Of a stretch of DNA of 64,000 nt, positions 25,452 through 32,841 are shown piece after piece; positions within the stretch are counted from its first letter, which is position 1; each line of letters starts with the position of its first letter. The notes under the pieces were generated by a model. The model was not told where the DNA came from. It saw only the letters and a program-made list of their open reading frames with translations, and did no database searches. The position numbers were made by a program, and so were the translations under genes. The stretch is taken from positions 4,712,001-4,776,000 of the forward strand of contig NZ_VFNU01000001.1 in NCBI RefSeq assembly GCF_006715725.1, written 5' to 3'. This stretch comes from Nocardioides sp. SLBN-35. Lineage in GTDB: Bacteria > Actinomycetota > Actinomycetes > Propionibacteriales > Nocardioidaceae.

Positions 25452-26243
25452 TCAGTCGGTGCCGTTCGCGGCGATGAAGGCGAGGATCTGCTCGGACAGC
25501 TCGGGACGGCACACGATCACGTCGGGCAGGTAGACGTCGGCCTGGTTGTAGGCCAGCTCGCTGCCGTCGACCCGCGAGGTGAACAGGCCCGCGGCCCGCG
25601 CGACCGCGACCGGCGCGGCCGAGTCCCACTCGTACTGGCCGCCCGCGTGCACGTAGGCGTCCGCCACGTCGCGCACGACCGACATCATCTTCACGCCGGC
25701 CGAGCCCATCGGGACCAGCTCGGCGTCGAGCTCCTTCGCCAGCGCCTCGACGAACGCCGGCGGGCGGGTGCGGGAGACTGCGATCCGCGGCCGCTGCGAG
25801 GTGCGCGCCGGGACGACCGGCGGGGTGCCGGTGTTGAAGGTCTCGCCCAGTGCCGGCTGCGCGACGGCACCGGCGACCAGCTCGCCGTCCTGCCAGAGCG
25901 CGACGTGCACCGCCCAGTCGTCGCGCGGCGGCTCGGAGAACTCCCGGGTGCCGTCGAGCGGGTCGACGATCCAGACCTTGCTGGCAGTGAGCCGGGCGTC
26001 CTTGTCGGCCGCGCTCTCGAGCGCCTCCTCGGACAGGACGGCGTCGTCGGGACGGTACGTCGCCAGCAGGTCCATCAGCAGCACGTGCGCCGCGCGGTCG
26101 CCGGCGTCCTTGAGCTCCTTGCCCTCCAGGCCCTCGGTCCGCACCTCCAGCAGGCGGCGGCCGGCCTCCTCGGCCAGCCAGGCAGCAAGGAGGTGGTCGT
26201 CGGCGACGACCTCGGGAGCGGGGGTACCGGGCTCGAAAGTCAC
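25452..26243 (-). CDS. cysQ: 3'(2'),5'-bisphosphate nucleotidase CysQ-like
   Basis: A 263-residue inositol-monophosphatase-fold enzyme. Metal sites appear as LSEEALES, WIVDPLDGTREF (the DPxDGT signature) and YEWDSAAPVAVARAAG (WDxAAP). It removes the 3'-phosphate of PAP/PAPS, or dephosphorylates related sugars or inositol phosphates; CysQ is the best fit. It is followed by the tail-rich membrane gene and separated from pth by two hairpins. Confidence 0.88.
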   Translation of the reverse strand: MTFEPGTPAPEVVADDHLLAAWLAEEAGRRLLEVRTEGLEGKELKDAGDRAAHVLLMDLLATYRPDDAVLSEEALESAADKDARLTASKVWIVDPLDGTREFSEPPRDDWAVHVALWQDGELVAGAVAQPALGETFNTGTPPVVPARTSQRPRIAVSRTRPPAFVEALAKELDAELVPMGSAGVKMMSVVRDVADAYVHAGGQYEWDSAAPVAVARAAGLFTSRVDGSELAYNQADVYLPDVIVCRPELSEQILAFIAANGTD

Positions 26244-26315
26244 GCCGCCAGCGTAATGGGCCGCTCGAACCCGGGCGCAGTCGTGCCGGTGGGCAGGACA
26301 GCGGGCCGCCGAGTG

Positions 26316-26398
26316 CCCCCGAATCGTTCGATCGAACGGTTCGAGGGGGTTCCGGGCCCCATTCCTCCCCCGATCCGTTCGATCGAACGGTTCGGGGG
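26316..26398. terminator. Two tandem GC-rich hairpins between cysQ and pth
   Basis: Two similar palindromes lie at 26316-26349 and 26367-26398. Each has CCCCC/GGGGG outer arms and a CGTTCGATCGAACG core. There is no strong T-run, but stems this stable often end transcription in actinomycetes. They lie downstream of pth on the minus strand and before cysQ. A regulatory-protein site is a possible alternative because the cores are identical. Confidence 0.6.
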
Positions 26399-26406
26399 AA
26401 GGCGGC

Positions 26407-27009
26407 TCAACTGTTGAAGCGGGACTGCGTCTTCTCGAGGCCGTCGGAGATGAGCGACTCCACGGCGTCGGCGGCCGAGTCGATCTGGAACGGCAGCTCC
26501 TTGCGCTCGACCGTGCCGTAGTTGGACAGCACGAAGTCGGCGACCTCCTGGCGACCCGGCGGGCGGCCGATGCCGGCCCGGACCCGGTAGAAGTCGCCGG
26601 TGCCCAGCGAGGAGCGCATCGACTTGAGGCCGTTGTGGCCGTTGTCGCCGCCGCCCTTCTTGACGCGCAGCGTGCCGAAGTCGATGTCGAGCTCGTCGTG
26701 GATCGCGATCACCCGGTCGGCAGGGACCTTGTAGAAGGTCGCGAGCGCCTTGACCGGGCCGCCCGACTCGTTCATGTACGAGCGGGACTTGGCCAGCACC
26801 ACCCGGGGGCCGGGGACGCCCGGGGCGCCGAGTCGGCCCTCGACGACGTCGGCGCGGCCGGTCTTGTGGGCGCGGAAGCCGCTGCCCATCCGGCGGGCGA
26901 GCTCGTCGACCACCAGGTAGCCGATGTTGTGCCGGTGCCCGGCGTACGACGGGCCGGGGTTGCCGAGCCCGACGACGAGCCAGACGTCGGCGCTGGTCGC
27001 GTCAGCCAC
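26407..27009 (-). CDS. pth: Peptidyl-tRNA hydrolase Pth
   Basis: A 200-residue Pth, the usual length. It frees tRNA from prematurely released peptidyl-tRNAs. Catalytic and substrate residues are in VVGLGNPGPSYAGHRHNIGY (Asn, His), AKSRSYMNESGG, IHDELDIDFGTLRVKKGGGDNGHNG (Asp, Asn). GTG 27009 is chosen for its GGAG 7 bases upstream. Another GTG at 27105 overlaps the bL25 stop as GTGA and would add 32 atypical residues, so coupling from there is possible. Co-transcribed with rplY. Confidence 0.94.
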   Translation of the reverse strand: MADATSADVWLVVGLGNPGPSYAGHRHNIGYLVVDELARRMGSGFRAHKTGRADVVEGRLGAPGVPGPRVVLAKSRSYMNESGGPVKALATFYKVPADRVIAIHDELDIDFGTLRVKKGGGDNGHNGLKSMRSSLGTGDFYRVRAGIGRPPGRQEVADFVLSNYGTVERKELPFQIDSAADAVESLISDGLEKTQSRFNS

Positions 27010-27101
27010 GAAGGTCTCCTCGTCGGGTACGGCGGTGCTCCCCGGCGCGGGCGTCCGCGCCGGGGAGATGAGACGGCCCAGGTACCACCTGAGCCTGCCG
27101 A

Positions 27102-27746
27102 TCACTCGGAGTCGCCACCCTCAGCGGCCTCGGCCTCGGGCTCGTCCCGCTCGATGCCGGCCTCGGCCTCGGCCTCCTCCAGCTCGGCCTCGGCCTGCTC
27201 GGCGGTCTGCGCGGCGGTCACGTTGACGACCAGCGTGTCGGCCTCGGTGAGCAGCGAGACGCCGTTCGGCAGCTCGATCTGGCTCGCGAGGATCTGGGTG
27301 CCGGCCTCGGCGCCCTCGACGCTGACCTCGAACTGCTCGGGGATGTGGGTGGCCTCGGCCTCGACCTGGACGGTCGCGTTCTCGGTGACGACCAGGGTCT
27401 CGGCGGCGGCGTCGCCCACGACGTGCACGGGGACGTCGACGGTGACCTTCTCGCCACGCTTCACGGCGACGAAGTCGACGTGCTCCAGGACGCGGCGGAC
27501 CGGGTCGACCTGGACCTGCTTGGTGAGGGCGAGCTGCGACGTACCGTCGAACTCGAGCTCGAGGACCGCGTTGGCGCCACCGTGCTTGATCGCCATCATC
27601 GTGTCGTGGCCCGGGAGGGTCAGGTGGACCGGCTCGTTGCCGTGGCCGTAGACGACGGCGGGGATCTTGTTCTCGCGGCGGATGCGGCGGGCGGCGCCCT
27701 TGCCGAACTCGGTGCGGACCTCGGCCTGGATCTTCTCGGTGCTCAT
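27102..27746 (-). CDS. rplY: 50S ribosomal protein bL25, long Ctc form
   Basis: A 214-residue bL25/Ctc protein that binds 5S rRNA. The N-terminal L25 domain begins EKIQAEVRTEFGKGAARRIR and contains PAVVYGHGNEPVHLTLPGHD. The second TL5-like domain has GEKVTVDVPVHVVGDA. The C-terminal 35 residues are a Glu/Ala-rich acidic tail. It is upstream of pth, the conserved neighbour order in many bacteria. ATG 27746 follows GGAGATCCCC. Confidence 0.95.
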   Translation of the reverse strand: MSTEKIQAEVRTEFGKGAARRIRRENKIPAVVYGHGNEPVHLTLPGHDTMMAIKHGGANAVLELEFDGTSQLALTKQVQVDPVRRVLEHVDFVAVKRGEKVTVDVPVHVVGDAAAETLVVTENATVQVEAEATHIPEQFEVSVEGAEAGTQILASQIELPNGVSLLTEADTLVVNVTAAQTAEQAEAELEEAEAEAGIERDEPEAEAAEGGDSE

Positions 27747-27796
27747 GGGGATCTCCTGATCGTCGCGTGGTGGTGGCGGCTGCCCGGAGACGAGAA

Positions 27797-27840
27797 ACGC
27801 CGCGCTTCCCTCACCCGGTGACCGGCAGGGCGCGCGGCGT
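27797..27840. terminator. Hairpin between MarR gene and rplY
   Basis: ACGCCGCGC (27797-27805) and GCGCGGCGT (27832-27840) are exact complements around a 26-base loop. It lies in the 200-bp gap downstream of the minus-strand MarR gene and 50 bp before rplY. It may end the MarR transcript or lie in the rplY leader. No T-run is visible. Confidence 0.45.
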
Positions 27841-27946
27841 CATGAAGACGTACCGGCCCAGTCGATCACGGAGTCACAGAAGCGGGTGCTCCCTCGCCGA
27901 GGCAACCGGAGAAGACTACTCGCGACGGGCGGGCCGGACGAAATCG

Positions 27947-28372
27947 TCACTGGTACGGGTCGGTGATCTCGCGCAGGTCGGTGAGCGCCGCCCGCAACGC
28001 CGCCATCCGCTCCGCGCCGAGGTGGCGCGTCCACTCCCGCTCGATCGCCCGCTCCTCGCGGCGCGCGACCCGCTGGACCTCACGCCCGCGCGGCGCGATC
28101 ACCACGAGCCGGGCCCGGGCGTCGGCGGGATCCGGCACGCGTTCGACGTACGCCGCCCGCTCGAGCTGGTCGACCAGGACGCTCGCGCTCTGCTTGGTGA
28201 TCCGGGCCTGCTCGGCCAGCTCGGTCACCCGGATCCCCTCCTCGCTCAGCCGGGCGGCGACCCGGCCCATGGCCGGCGTGATGTCGCCGTAGCCGGCGGC
28301 CGCGACGGCGTCGGAGACCCGCTGCTCGACGTAGCGCGCACCGATGAACATCAACAGCGCCGGGTGTGCCAT
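27947..28372 (-). CDS. MarR-family regulator (module 1)
   Basis: A 141-residue MarR protein. HTH: IRVTELAEQARITKQSASVLVDQLE. Wing: YVERVPDPADARARLVVIAPRGRE. It is close in sequence to the second MarR gene at 29798, sharing the ending LREITDPY, MAALR and VDQLE blocks. ATG 28372 has AGGAGG 7 bases upstream. It is divergent from the DinB-like gene at 28453 with an operator between them, so it is likely a self- and neighbour-repressor. The ligand is unknown. Confidence 0.88.
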   Translation of the reverse strand: MAHPALLMFIGARYVEQRVSDAVAAAGYGDITPAMGRVAARLSEEGIRVTELAEQARITKQSASVLVDQLERAAYVERVPDPADARARLVVIAPRGREVQRVARREERAIEREWTRHLGAERMAALRAALTDLREITDPYQ

Positions 28373-28389
28373 CACATCCTCCTCGGGCC

Positions 28390-28440
28390 TTGACGAATTG
28401 GTCAGTCAGGCTGACTATATCAGTCAGGGAGACTGACCAA
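28390..28440. promoter_or_regulatory. Promoter and palindromic operator between MarR module 1 genes
   Basis: TTGGTCAGTC (28398-28407) and GACTGACCAA (28431-28440) are perfect 10-bp arms of a 43-bp dyad. A second inner GTCAG/TGACT dyad lies between them. On the plus strand TTGACG (28390-28395) and CTATAT (28414-28419), 18 bp apart, fit a -35/-10 pair. The operator overlaps this promoter, consistent with MarR repression. Confidence 0.75.
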
Positions 28441-28452
28441 ATGGAGGTCGAC

Positions 28453-29088
28453 ATGGACAAGGCCGCGATCTGGGCGCACATCCACGCCGAGCGCGCCGCG
28501 CTGGCGGCGACACTGGCCGACCTCGACCCCGCCGACTGGGCGCACGACACGCTCTGCCCCGGCTGGACCGTTCACGACGTCGCCGCCCACGTCATCTCGA
28601 CTCCTCGGATCGGGTGGGCGCAGATGCCCGGGATGACGGTGCGCAACCTCGGTCGCGGCTACAACACGATGATCTACCGCGAGGTGAAGCGGCTGGGAGC
28701 GCGCGAGACCCGCGAGAGCATCCTCGGCGACTTCGAGCGCTACGCGACGAGCACCCACCACGTCCCGACCACCACCTCGGTCGAGCCGCTGATCGACGCG
28801 CTCCTGCACCACCAGGACATCGCCCGGCCCCTCGGCGTACGACGCGCCATGGCGCCGGAGGCGGCGGCCGTGGCCGCCGACCGGGTACGACGCCTCGCCT
28901 TCCTCATGGGCTCGGGCAAGCTCGTGCGCAGCGTGCGGATGGTCGCCACCGACGTCGCCTGGGACCGCGGCTCCGGCCCGACGATCACCGGGCCGATCCA
29001 GGAGCTGCTCATGCTCGCCTCGGGCCGGGCGCCCGACCCGGACCTGGTGAGCGGCGAGGGGCTGGCGGCGGTCGCCACCCTCTCCTGA
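28453..29088 (+). CDS. Mycothiol-dependent maleylpyruvate isomerase-like (DinB_2) protein, module 1
   Basis: A 211-residue four-helix-bundle protein of the actinobacterial mycothiol-S-transferase-like group. Metal-binding His residues fall in CPGWTVHDVAAHVIS and ALLHHQDIARPLG. The family conjugates or isomerises small electrophiles with mycothiol, or acts as metal-dependent hydrolases. ATG 28453 has GGAGG 5 bases upstream; ATG 28441 would include the RBS. It is divergent from a MarR gene and convergent with its own paralogue. Confidence 0.82.
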   Translation: MDKAAIWAHIHAERAALAATLADLDPADWAHDTLCPGWTVHDVAAHVISTPRIGWAQMPGMTVRNLGRGYNTMIYREVKRLGARETRESILGDFERYATSTHHVPTTTSVEPLIDALLHHQDIARPLGVRRAMAPEAAAVAADRVRRLAFLMGSGKLVRSVRMVATDVAWDRGSGPTITGPIQELLMLASGRAPDPDLVSGEGLAAVATLS

Positions 29089-29105
29089 GCCTCGAGCCGA
29101 CGCCG

Positions 29106-29729
29106 TCAGGCCAGCCGGACCAGCGACCGGCCGTCACCCTCGACCAGCGCGCCGTCGGCCGCGCGCCCCGTGCACAGGAGCAGCAGCTCCAGCATCGGTG
29201 CCCGCACCTCGGCTCCGTCGCCGTGGCTCCACGCGACGTCGGTCGCGACCAACCGGACGCCGCCGAGGCGGGGCCGGCCGAGGAAGAGACCGAGCCGCAA
29301 GGCCGTGTCCGCGGCGGCAGCAGCCGCCTCCGGCGGCGCGTCGCGGTGCAACCCGAGCGGCCGGACGATGTCCTGGACGTGCACGAGCACGTCCATCAAC
29401 GGCTCGAGGTGGCCCGTGAACGGCGTCGAGACGCGCGAGCCGTCGTACGTCTCGTACTGCTCGAGGATGGCAGGGATCTCCGCCCGCCCACGCCGGCGGC
29501 CCTCGAGCAACCCGACCCTTGGCACCCAGAACCCGCCGCGGACGCACGCGCGCAGGAACGGTCCCCAGGTCATCTGGGGCACGGAGATCACGTGCGCGGC
29601 GACGTCGCGGACACTCCAGCCGGGACACACCGACGGCGTGGCCCAGGCCGCGTCGTCGAGCCCGGCCAACAGGTCCGCCAGCGCGCGGCGCTGCTCGTGG
29701 GTGTGCTGCCACGCCGTGTCGACGTCCAT
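29106..29729 (-). CDS. Mycothiol-dependent maleylpyruvate isomerase-like (DinB_2) protein, module 2
   Basis: A 207-residue paralogue of the gene at 28453. It shares CPGWSVRDVAAHVIS, the VLVHVQDIVRPLG block and the VRLVATDVAW segment. ATG 29729 follows GAGGTG. Its stop is 17 bases from the convergent paralogue's stop. It is divergent from the second MarR gene. Substrate is unknown; a detoxification role is the likeliest, given MarR control. Confidence 0.82.
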   Translation of the reverse strand: MDVDTAWQHTHEQRRALADLLAGLDDAAWATPSVCPGWSVRDVAAHVISVPQMTWGPFLRACVRGGFWVPRVGLLEGRRRGRAEIPAILEQYETYDGSRVSTPFTGHLEPLMDVLVHVQDIVRPLGLHRDAPPEAAAAAADTALRLGLFLGRPRLGGVRLVATDVAWSHGDGAEVRAPMLELLLLCTGRAADGALVEGDGRSLVRLA

Positions 29730-29762
29730 CGGGGCACCTCGCTTGCTAGTCTCCCCTCGATA

Positions 29763-29777
29763 GTCAGAACTTCTGAC
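29763..29777. promoter_or_regulatory. Operator palindrome of MarR module 2
   Basis: GTCAGAACTTCTGAC is a perfect 7+1+7 palindrome 21 bp before the MarR GTG start and 33 bp before the divergent DinB-like ATG. It shares the GTCAG/CTGAC half-site with the operator of module 1, as expected for related regulators. Confidence 0.7.
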
Positions 29778-29797
29778 CATCTTGTCAAGGAGCAGTC

Positions 29798-30232
29798 GTG
29801 CCCGATCCCTCCCCCACGCCGCTGCTGCTGTTCATCCCCTACAGGTACGCCGAGAACGCGTCCCTCGAGCACCTCGCCGCGCGGGGCTTCGACGACCTGA
29901 CACTGGCCCAGGCACGGGTTTTCGCGCGGATCGCGGACTCGGGCTCGCGGTTGACCGAGCTCGCCGAGTCGGCCCAGGTCACCAAGCAGACGGTCGGCTA
30001 CATGGTCGACCAGCTCGAGGCCGGTGGGTACGTCGAGCGCGTGCCCGACCCGACCGACGCGCGGGCCCGACTGGTGCGGGTCGCCGGGCGCGGCGAGCAG
30101 GCGCGGGCGGCCGCGACGGAGGCGCTGCGGCAGCTCGAGGCGACCTGGGAGGCGCACCTCGGGCCGCGCCGGATGGCCGCGCTGCGCGACGCCCTGTCAG
30201 CGCTGCGCGAGATCACCGACCCGTACCTCTGA
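29798..30232 (+). CDS. MarR-family regulator (module 2)
   Basis: A 144-residue MarR protein from a GTG start preceded by AAGGAG. HTH: SRLTELAESAQVTKQTVGYMVDQLE. Wing: YVERVPDPTDARARLVRVAGRGE. It is a clear paralogue of the MarR at 27947. The N-terminal PLLLFIPYRYAENASLEHL matches LLMFIGARYVEQRVSDAV there. It likely represses itself and the divergent DinB-like gene through the GTCAGAACTTCTGAC site. Confidence 0.88.
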   Translation: MPDPSPTPLLLFIPYRYAENASLEHLAARGFDDLTLAQARVFARIADSGSRLTELAESAQVTKQTVGYMVDQLEAGGYVERVPDPTDARARLVRVAGRGEQARAAATEALRQLEATWEAHLGPRRMAALRDALSALREITDPYL

Positions 30233-30249
30233 GTCCGGCGAACGGCCAG

Positions 30250-30286
30250 ATACGTCTTTATACTTCGACCAAGTATAAAGTCGTAT
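30250..30286. promoter_or_regulatory. Long AT-rich palindrome upstream of ATPase gene
   Basis: CTTTATACTT (30256-30265) and AAGTATAAAG (30271-30280) are exact inverse arms around a 5-bp spacer. The dyad extends outward to 16 bp per arm with a single mismatch. It stands out against the GC-rich background and lies 18 bp before the ATPase start. It is most likely an operator overlapping the promoter, with the protein unidentified. Confidence 0.75.
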
Positions 30287-30303
30287 CACCCGCGGGAGGC
30301 GGC

Positions 30304-31470
30304 ATGCCGAGCAATCCCTACACCCCCGGCCAGGTGCCCCGGATCCTCGCCGGGCGGGCCGTGGAGATGCGCCGGATCGAGGGCCTGCTGGCCCGGGTCG
30401 CGACGTACGGCGAGCTCGGCGGACCACTCATGGTGTTCCACGCGCCGCGCGGGATCGGCAAGACGTCGCTGCTGCGCGCGGCGCAGCGCGGCGCCGTCGA
30501 GGCCGGCTTCGTGACCGCGTGGGTGGCCTGCTCCCGCCAACAGCCGGTCCTCTCGGCGATCGCGCACAGCGTCGCGCGGGCGCTCGAGCGGGCGGACGCC
30601 GTACCCACGGACAAGAGGTGGCGCGGCCAGCTCGACCGGCTCACGGTGGAGGTCGGCGTACCAGGGGCGAAGGTGCAGGCCGAGGTCGCGCGCAAGGAGG
30701 CGGCGACCGCTCCCCCGCAGGCCGCGATCGGCATGCTCGAGTCCCTGCTCCACGACGCCGCCTCGTCGGTCCGCGCCCACGGCGGCTCGGGCCTGTTCCT
30801 GCTGCTCGACGAGCTGCACACCGCCTCGGCCGACGAGATGTCGGTGCTGCTCAACACCCTGCAGAACCTCGACGGCGAGCGCACCGAGAACCCGCTCGCC
30901 ACCGTCGCCGCCGGCCTGCCGGTCACCCCCGAGGCGCTCACCCGGGCCGCGACCTTCGGTGAGCGCAGCACCTTCGTCTCGCTCGACGTCCTCTCCAACG
31001 ACGACGCCCGCGCCGCCCTCGTCGGCCCCGCCGAGGCAGAGGGGGTGGCCTGGACGGACGGCGCCCTGGCGGCCGTGGTGGCCGAGTCGCGCGGCTACCC
31101 CTACCTGCTCCAGCTCCTCGGCTCCACCACCTGGGACGCCGCCGGGCCCGACGCCGGCACCCGGCTGACGCTCGCCCAGGTCAAGCGCGGCCTGCCCGTC
31201 GCCCGCGACCAGCTCGCCGCGATGCACCGCGCCCGCTGGGGCGCGGCCTCCCGCCTGGAGCAGCGCTTCCTCGCCGCGATGGCCGCGGCCGGCGACGGCA
31301 ACGTCACCCGCGCGGCCATCGCCGCGGGCATGGGCGTCGACTCCCGCGCCATCAGCGTGCCCCGGGAGCGGCTGATCGAGAAGGGCGTGATCGAGCCGGT
31401 CGGTCACGGCCTGGTGCGCTTCACGCTCCCCGGGTTCGGGGCGTTCGTGCGAGCTCTCGCGGACGCCTGA
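30304..31470 (+). CDS. AAA/STAND-type ATPase with C-terminal winged helix
   Basis: A 388-residue P-loop ATPase. Walker A: HAPRGIGKTSLL (about residues 48-58). Walker B: LFLLLDELH (about 176-184). Then a sensor-like AAGLPVTPEAL and a C-terminal region that reads as a winged helix (GNVTRAAIAAGMGVDSRAI, then KGVIEPVGHGLVRFTLPGF). The architecture is Orc/Cdc6-like, also seen in regulatory ATPases. ATG 30304 has GGGAGG upstream. It is alone in its transcription unit, and the palindrome before it suggests tight control, perhaps by itself. Function unknown. Confidence 0.8.
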   Translation: MPSNPYTPGQVPRILAGRAVEMRRIEGLLARVATYGELGGPLMVFHAPRGIGKTSLLRAAQRGAVEAGFVTAWVACSRQQPVLSAIAHSVARALERADAVPTDKRWRGQLDRLTVEVGVPGAKVQAEVARKEAATAPPQAAIGMLESLLHDAASSVRAHGGSGLFLLLDELHTASADEMSVLLNTLQNLDGERTENPLATVAAGLPVTPEALTRAATFGERSTFVSLDVLSNDDARAALVGPAEAEGVAWTDGALAAVVAESRGYPYLLQLLGSTTWDAAGPDAGTRLTLAQVKRGLPVARDQLAAMHRARWGAASRLEQRFLAAMAAAGDGNVTRAAIAAGMGVDSRAISVPRERLIEKGVIEPVGHGLVRFTLPGFGAFVRALADA

Positions 31471-31826
31471 GGGCCAGCGTCGGGGTCGGGGTCGGGGTCC
31501 GGCCAGGGTGCGGGGTTGGTGCGCTGCGTGAGGGACTCACGGTGTTGGTTTGGCTCGCTTCGCTCGCATGTCGGGCGCGCTTTGACGCGTCGCCTTCCTC
31601 CGCTGCGCTCGCTGGCGCTCGCTCCGCTTCGTCCAGGCAACGCGGCGCGCCCGACGGAAAGCACTCAGCCGAATGTCGTGCGGTCGCGCACGACATTCGG
31701 CTGGGTCTCGTCGCGCCGCCCGCCGTTTCTGGACGGAGGAGCGAGCGAGGAACGAGCGAGCGGGGGAGGAAGAAACGGCGTTGGCAGGCGGCGCGACATG
31801 CGCGAGCGGAGCGAGCGCCAAATGGC
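31471..31826. repeat. Noncoding block with nested inverted repeats between convergent genes
   Basis: No credible gene lies in these 356 bases. Outer imperfect arms at about 31549-31577 and 31791-31822 share TTTGG, CTCGCT, CGCTCG and CATGTCG in inverse order. Between them is a perfect 17-bp stem (see terminator). The first 30 bases carry GGGGTC repeats (GTCGGGGTCGGGGTC). Many GCTCGCTTCGCTCGC-like words occur on both sides, so the whole block could fold as a large cruciform. Confidence 0.6.
31666..31703. terminator. Perfect 17-bp hairpin, likely bidirectional terminator
   Basis: CAGCCGAATGTCGTGCG and its exact inverse flank a 4-base GTCG loop. It lies midway between the ATPase gene (ending at 31470) and prs (ending at 31827, opposite strand), where a terminator serving both convergent transcripts is expected. 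No U-tract is present on either side. Confidence 0.65.
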
Positions 31827-32807
31827 TCAGGCGTGGCCGTCGAACATGCTCGTCACCGAGCCGTCCTCGAACACCTCACGGATCGCCCGGGCCACGAGCG
31901 GCGCGATCGACAGCGTGGTGAGCTTGTCGAACTGCTTCTCGGGCGGCACGGGCAGCGTGTTGGTGATGACGACCTCGGTGGCCGAGCAGTTCTTGAGCCG
32001 GTCCACGGCGGGGTCGGAGAGGATCGCGTGGGTGGCGGCGATGATGACGCCCGCGGCGCCGTCGGCCATGAGCGCCTCGGCGGCCTTCACGATGGTGCCA
32101 CCGGTGTCGATCATGTCGTCGGTCAGCACGCACATGCGGCCCTTGACGTCGCCGACCACGCGGTTGGCGACGACCTCGTTGGCGACGTCGGTGCGGCGGG
32201 TCTTGTGGATGAACGCCAGCGGTACGCCGCCGAGGCGGGCCGCCCAGCGCTCGGCGACCTTGATCCGGCCGGCGTCGGGCGAGACGACGGCGAGCTCCTG
32301 GTCGCCGTACTTCTGCTTGATGTAGTCGGTGAGGATCGGCAGCGCCATCAGGTGGTCGACGGGGCCGTCGAAGAAGCCCTGGAGCTGGTCGGCGTGCAGG
32401 TCGACGGTGATGATCCGGTCGGCGCCCGCGGTCTTGAACAGGTCGGCCATCAGGCGGGCCGAGATCGGCTCGCGACCGCGGTGCTTCTTGTCCTGGCGGC
32501 TGTAGCCCCAGAACGGCATGACCACGGTGATCCGCTTGGCGGAGGCGCGCTTGAGCGCGTCGACCATGATCAGGTGCTCCATGATCCACTCGTTGATCGG
32601 AGTGGTGTGGCTCTGGATCACGAAGGCGTCGCAGCCGCGCACCGACTCCTCGTAGCGGACGTAGATCTCGCCGTTGGCGAACTCGTACGCCGAGGTCGGG
32701 ACGAGGGCCTGGTCGAGGATCTGAGCGACCTCGTCGGCCAGCTCGGGGTGTGCTCGTCCGGAGAAGACCATCAGGTTCTTCTCGGTCGTCCGCTTCAGAC
32801 CGCTCAC
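31827..32807 (-). CDS. prs: Ribose-phosphate pyrophosphokinase Prs
   Basis: A 326-residue PRPP synthase that makes PRPP from ribose 5-phosphate and ATP for nucleotide, His and Trp synthesis. Visible motifs are FANGEIYVRYEESVRG, the flexible-loop PFWGYSRQDKKHRGREP, VDLHADQLQGFF, and the PRPP loop LTDDMIDTGGTI. GTG 32807 has GGGGGAG 8 bases upstream and gives the family N-terminus (SGLKRTTEKNLMVFSG). It lies 34 bases after glmU on the same strand, a conserved pairing. Confidence 0.96.
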   Translation of the reverse strand: MSGLKRTTEKNLMVFSGRAHPELADEVAQILDQALVPTSAYEFANGEIYVRYEESVRGCDAFVIQSHTTPINEWIMEHLIMVDALKRASAKRITVVMPFWGYSRQDKKHRGREPISARLMADLFKTAGADRIITVDLHADQLQGFFDGPVDHLMALPILTDYIKQKYGDQELAVVSPDAGRIKVAERWAARLGGVPLAFIHKTRRTDVANEVVANRVVGDVKGRMCVLTDDMIDTGGTIVKAAEALMADGAAGVIIAATHAILSDPAVDRLKNCSATEVVITNTLPVPPEKQFDKLTTLSIAPLVARAIREVFEDGSVTSMFDGHA

Positions 32808-32841
32808 GCGCGTGACTCCCCCTGGTCGCCGAAGGTGGTAC

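Noticed and set aside
26316..26398. LexA boxes in the TTCGATCGAAC palindromes
   Set aside because: The spacing between the GAAC and GTTC half-sites does not fit GAAC-N4-GTTC.
27010..27105. Pth starting at GTG 27105
   Set aside because: It would add 32 residues not seen in the family. The GTGA overlap with bL25 keeps it as a weak alternative, but GTG 27009 has a better RBS.
29782..30303. Longer ATPase gene starting before 30304
   Set aside because: The extension overlaps the MarR gene in another frame and would pass through the palindrome; ATG 30304 has a good RBS.
31516..31821. Short open frames on both strands in the noncoding block
   Set aside because: They are low-complexity, rich in Arg/Ser/Ala, have no RBS and are produced by the inverted repeats.
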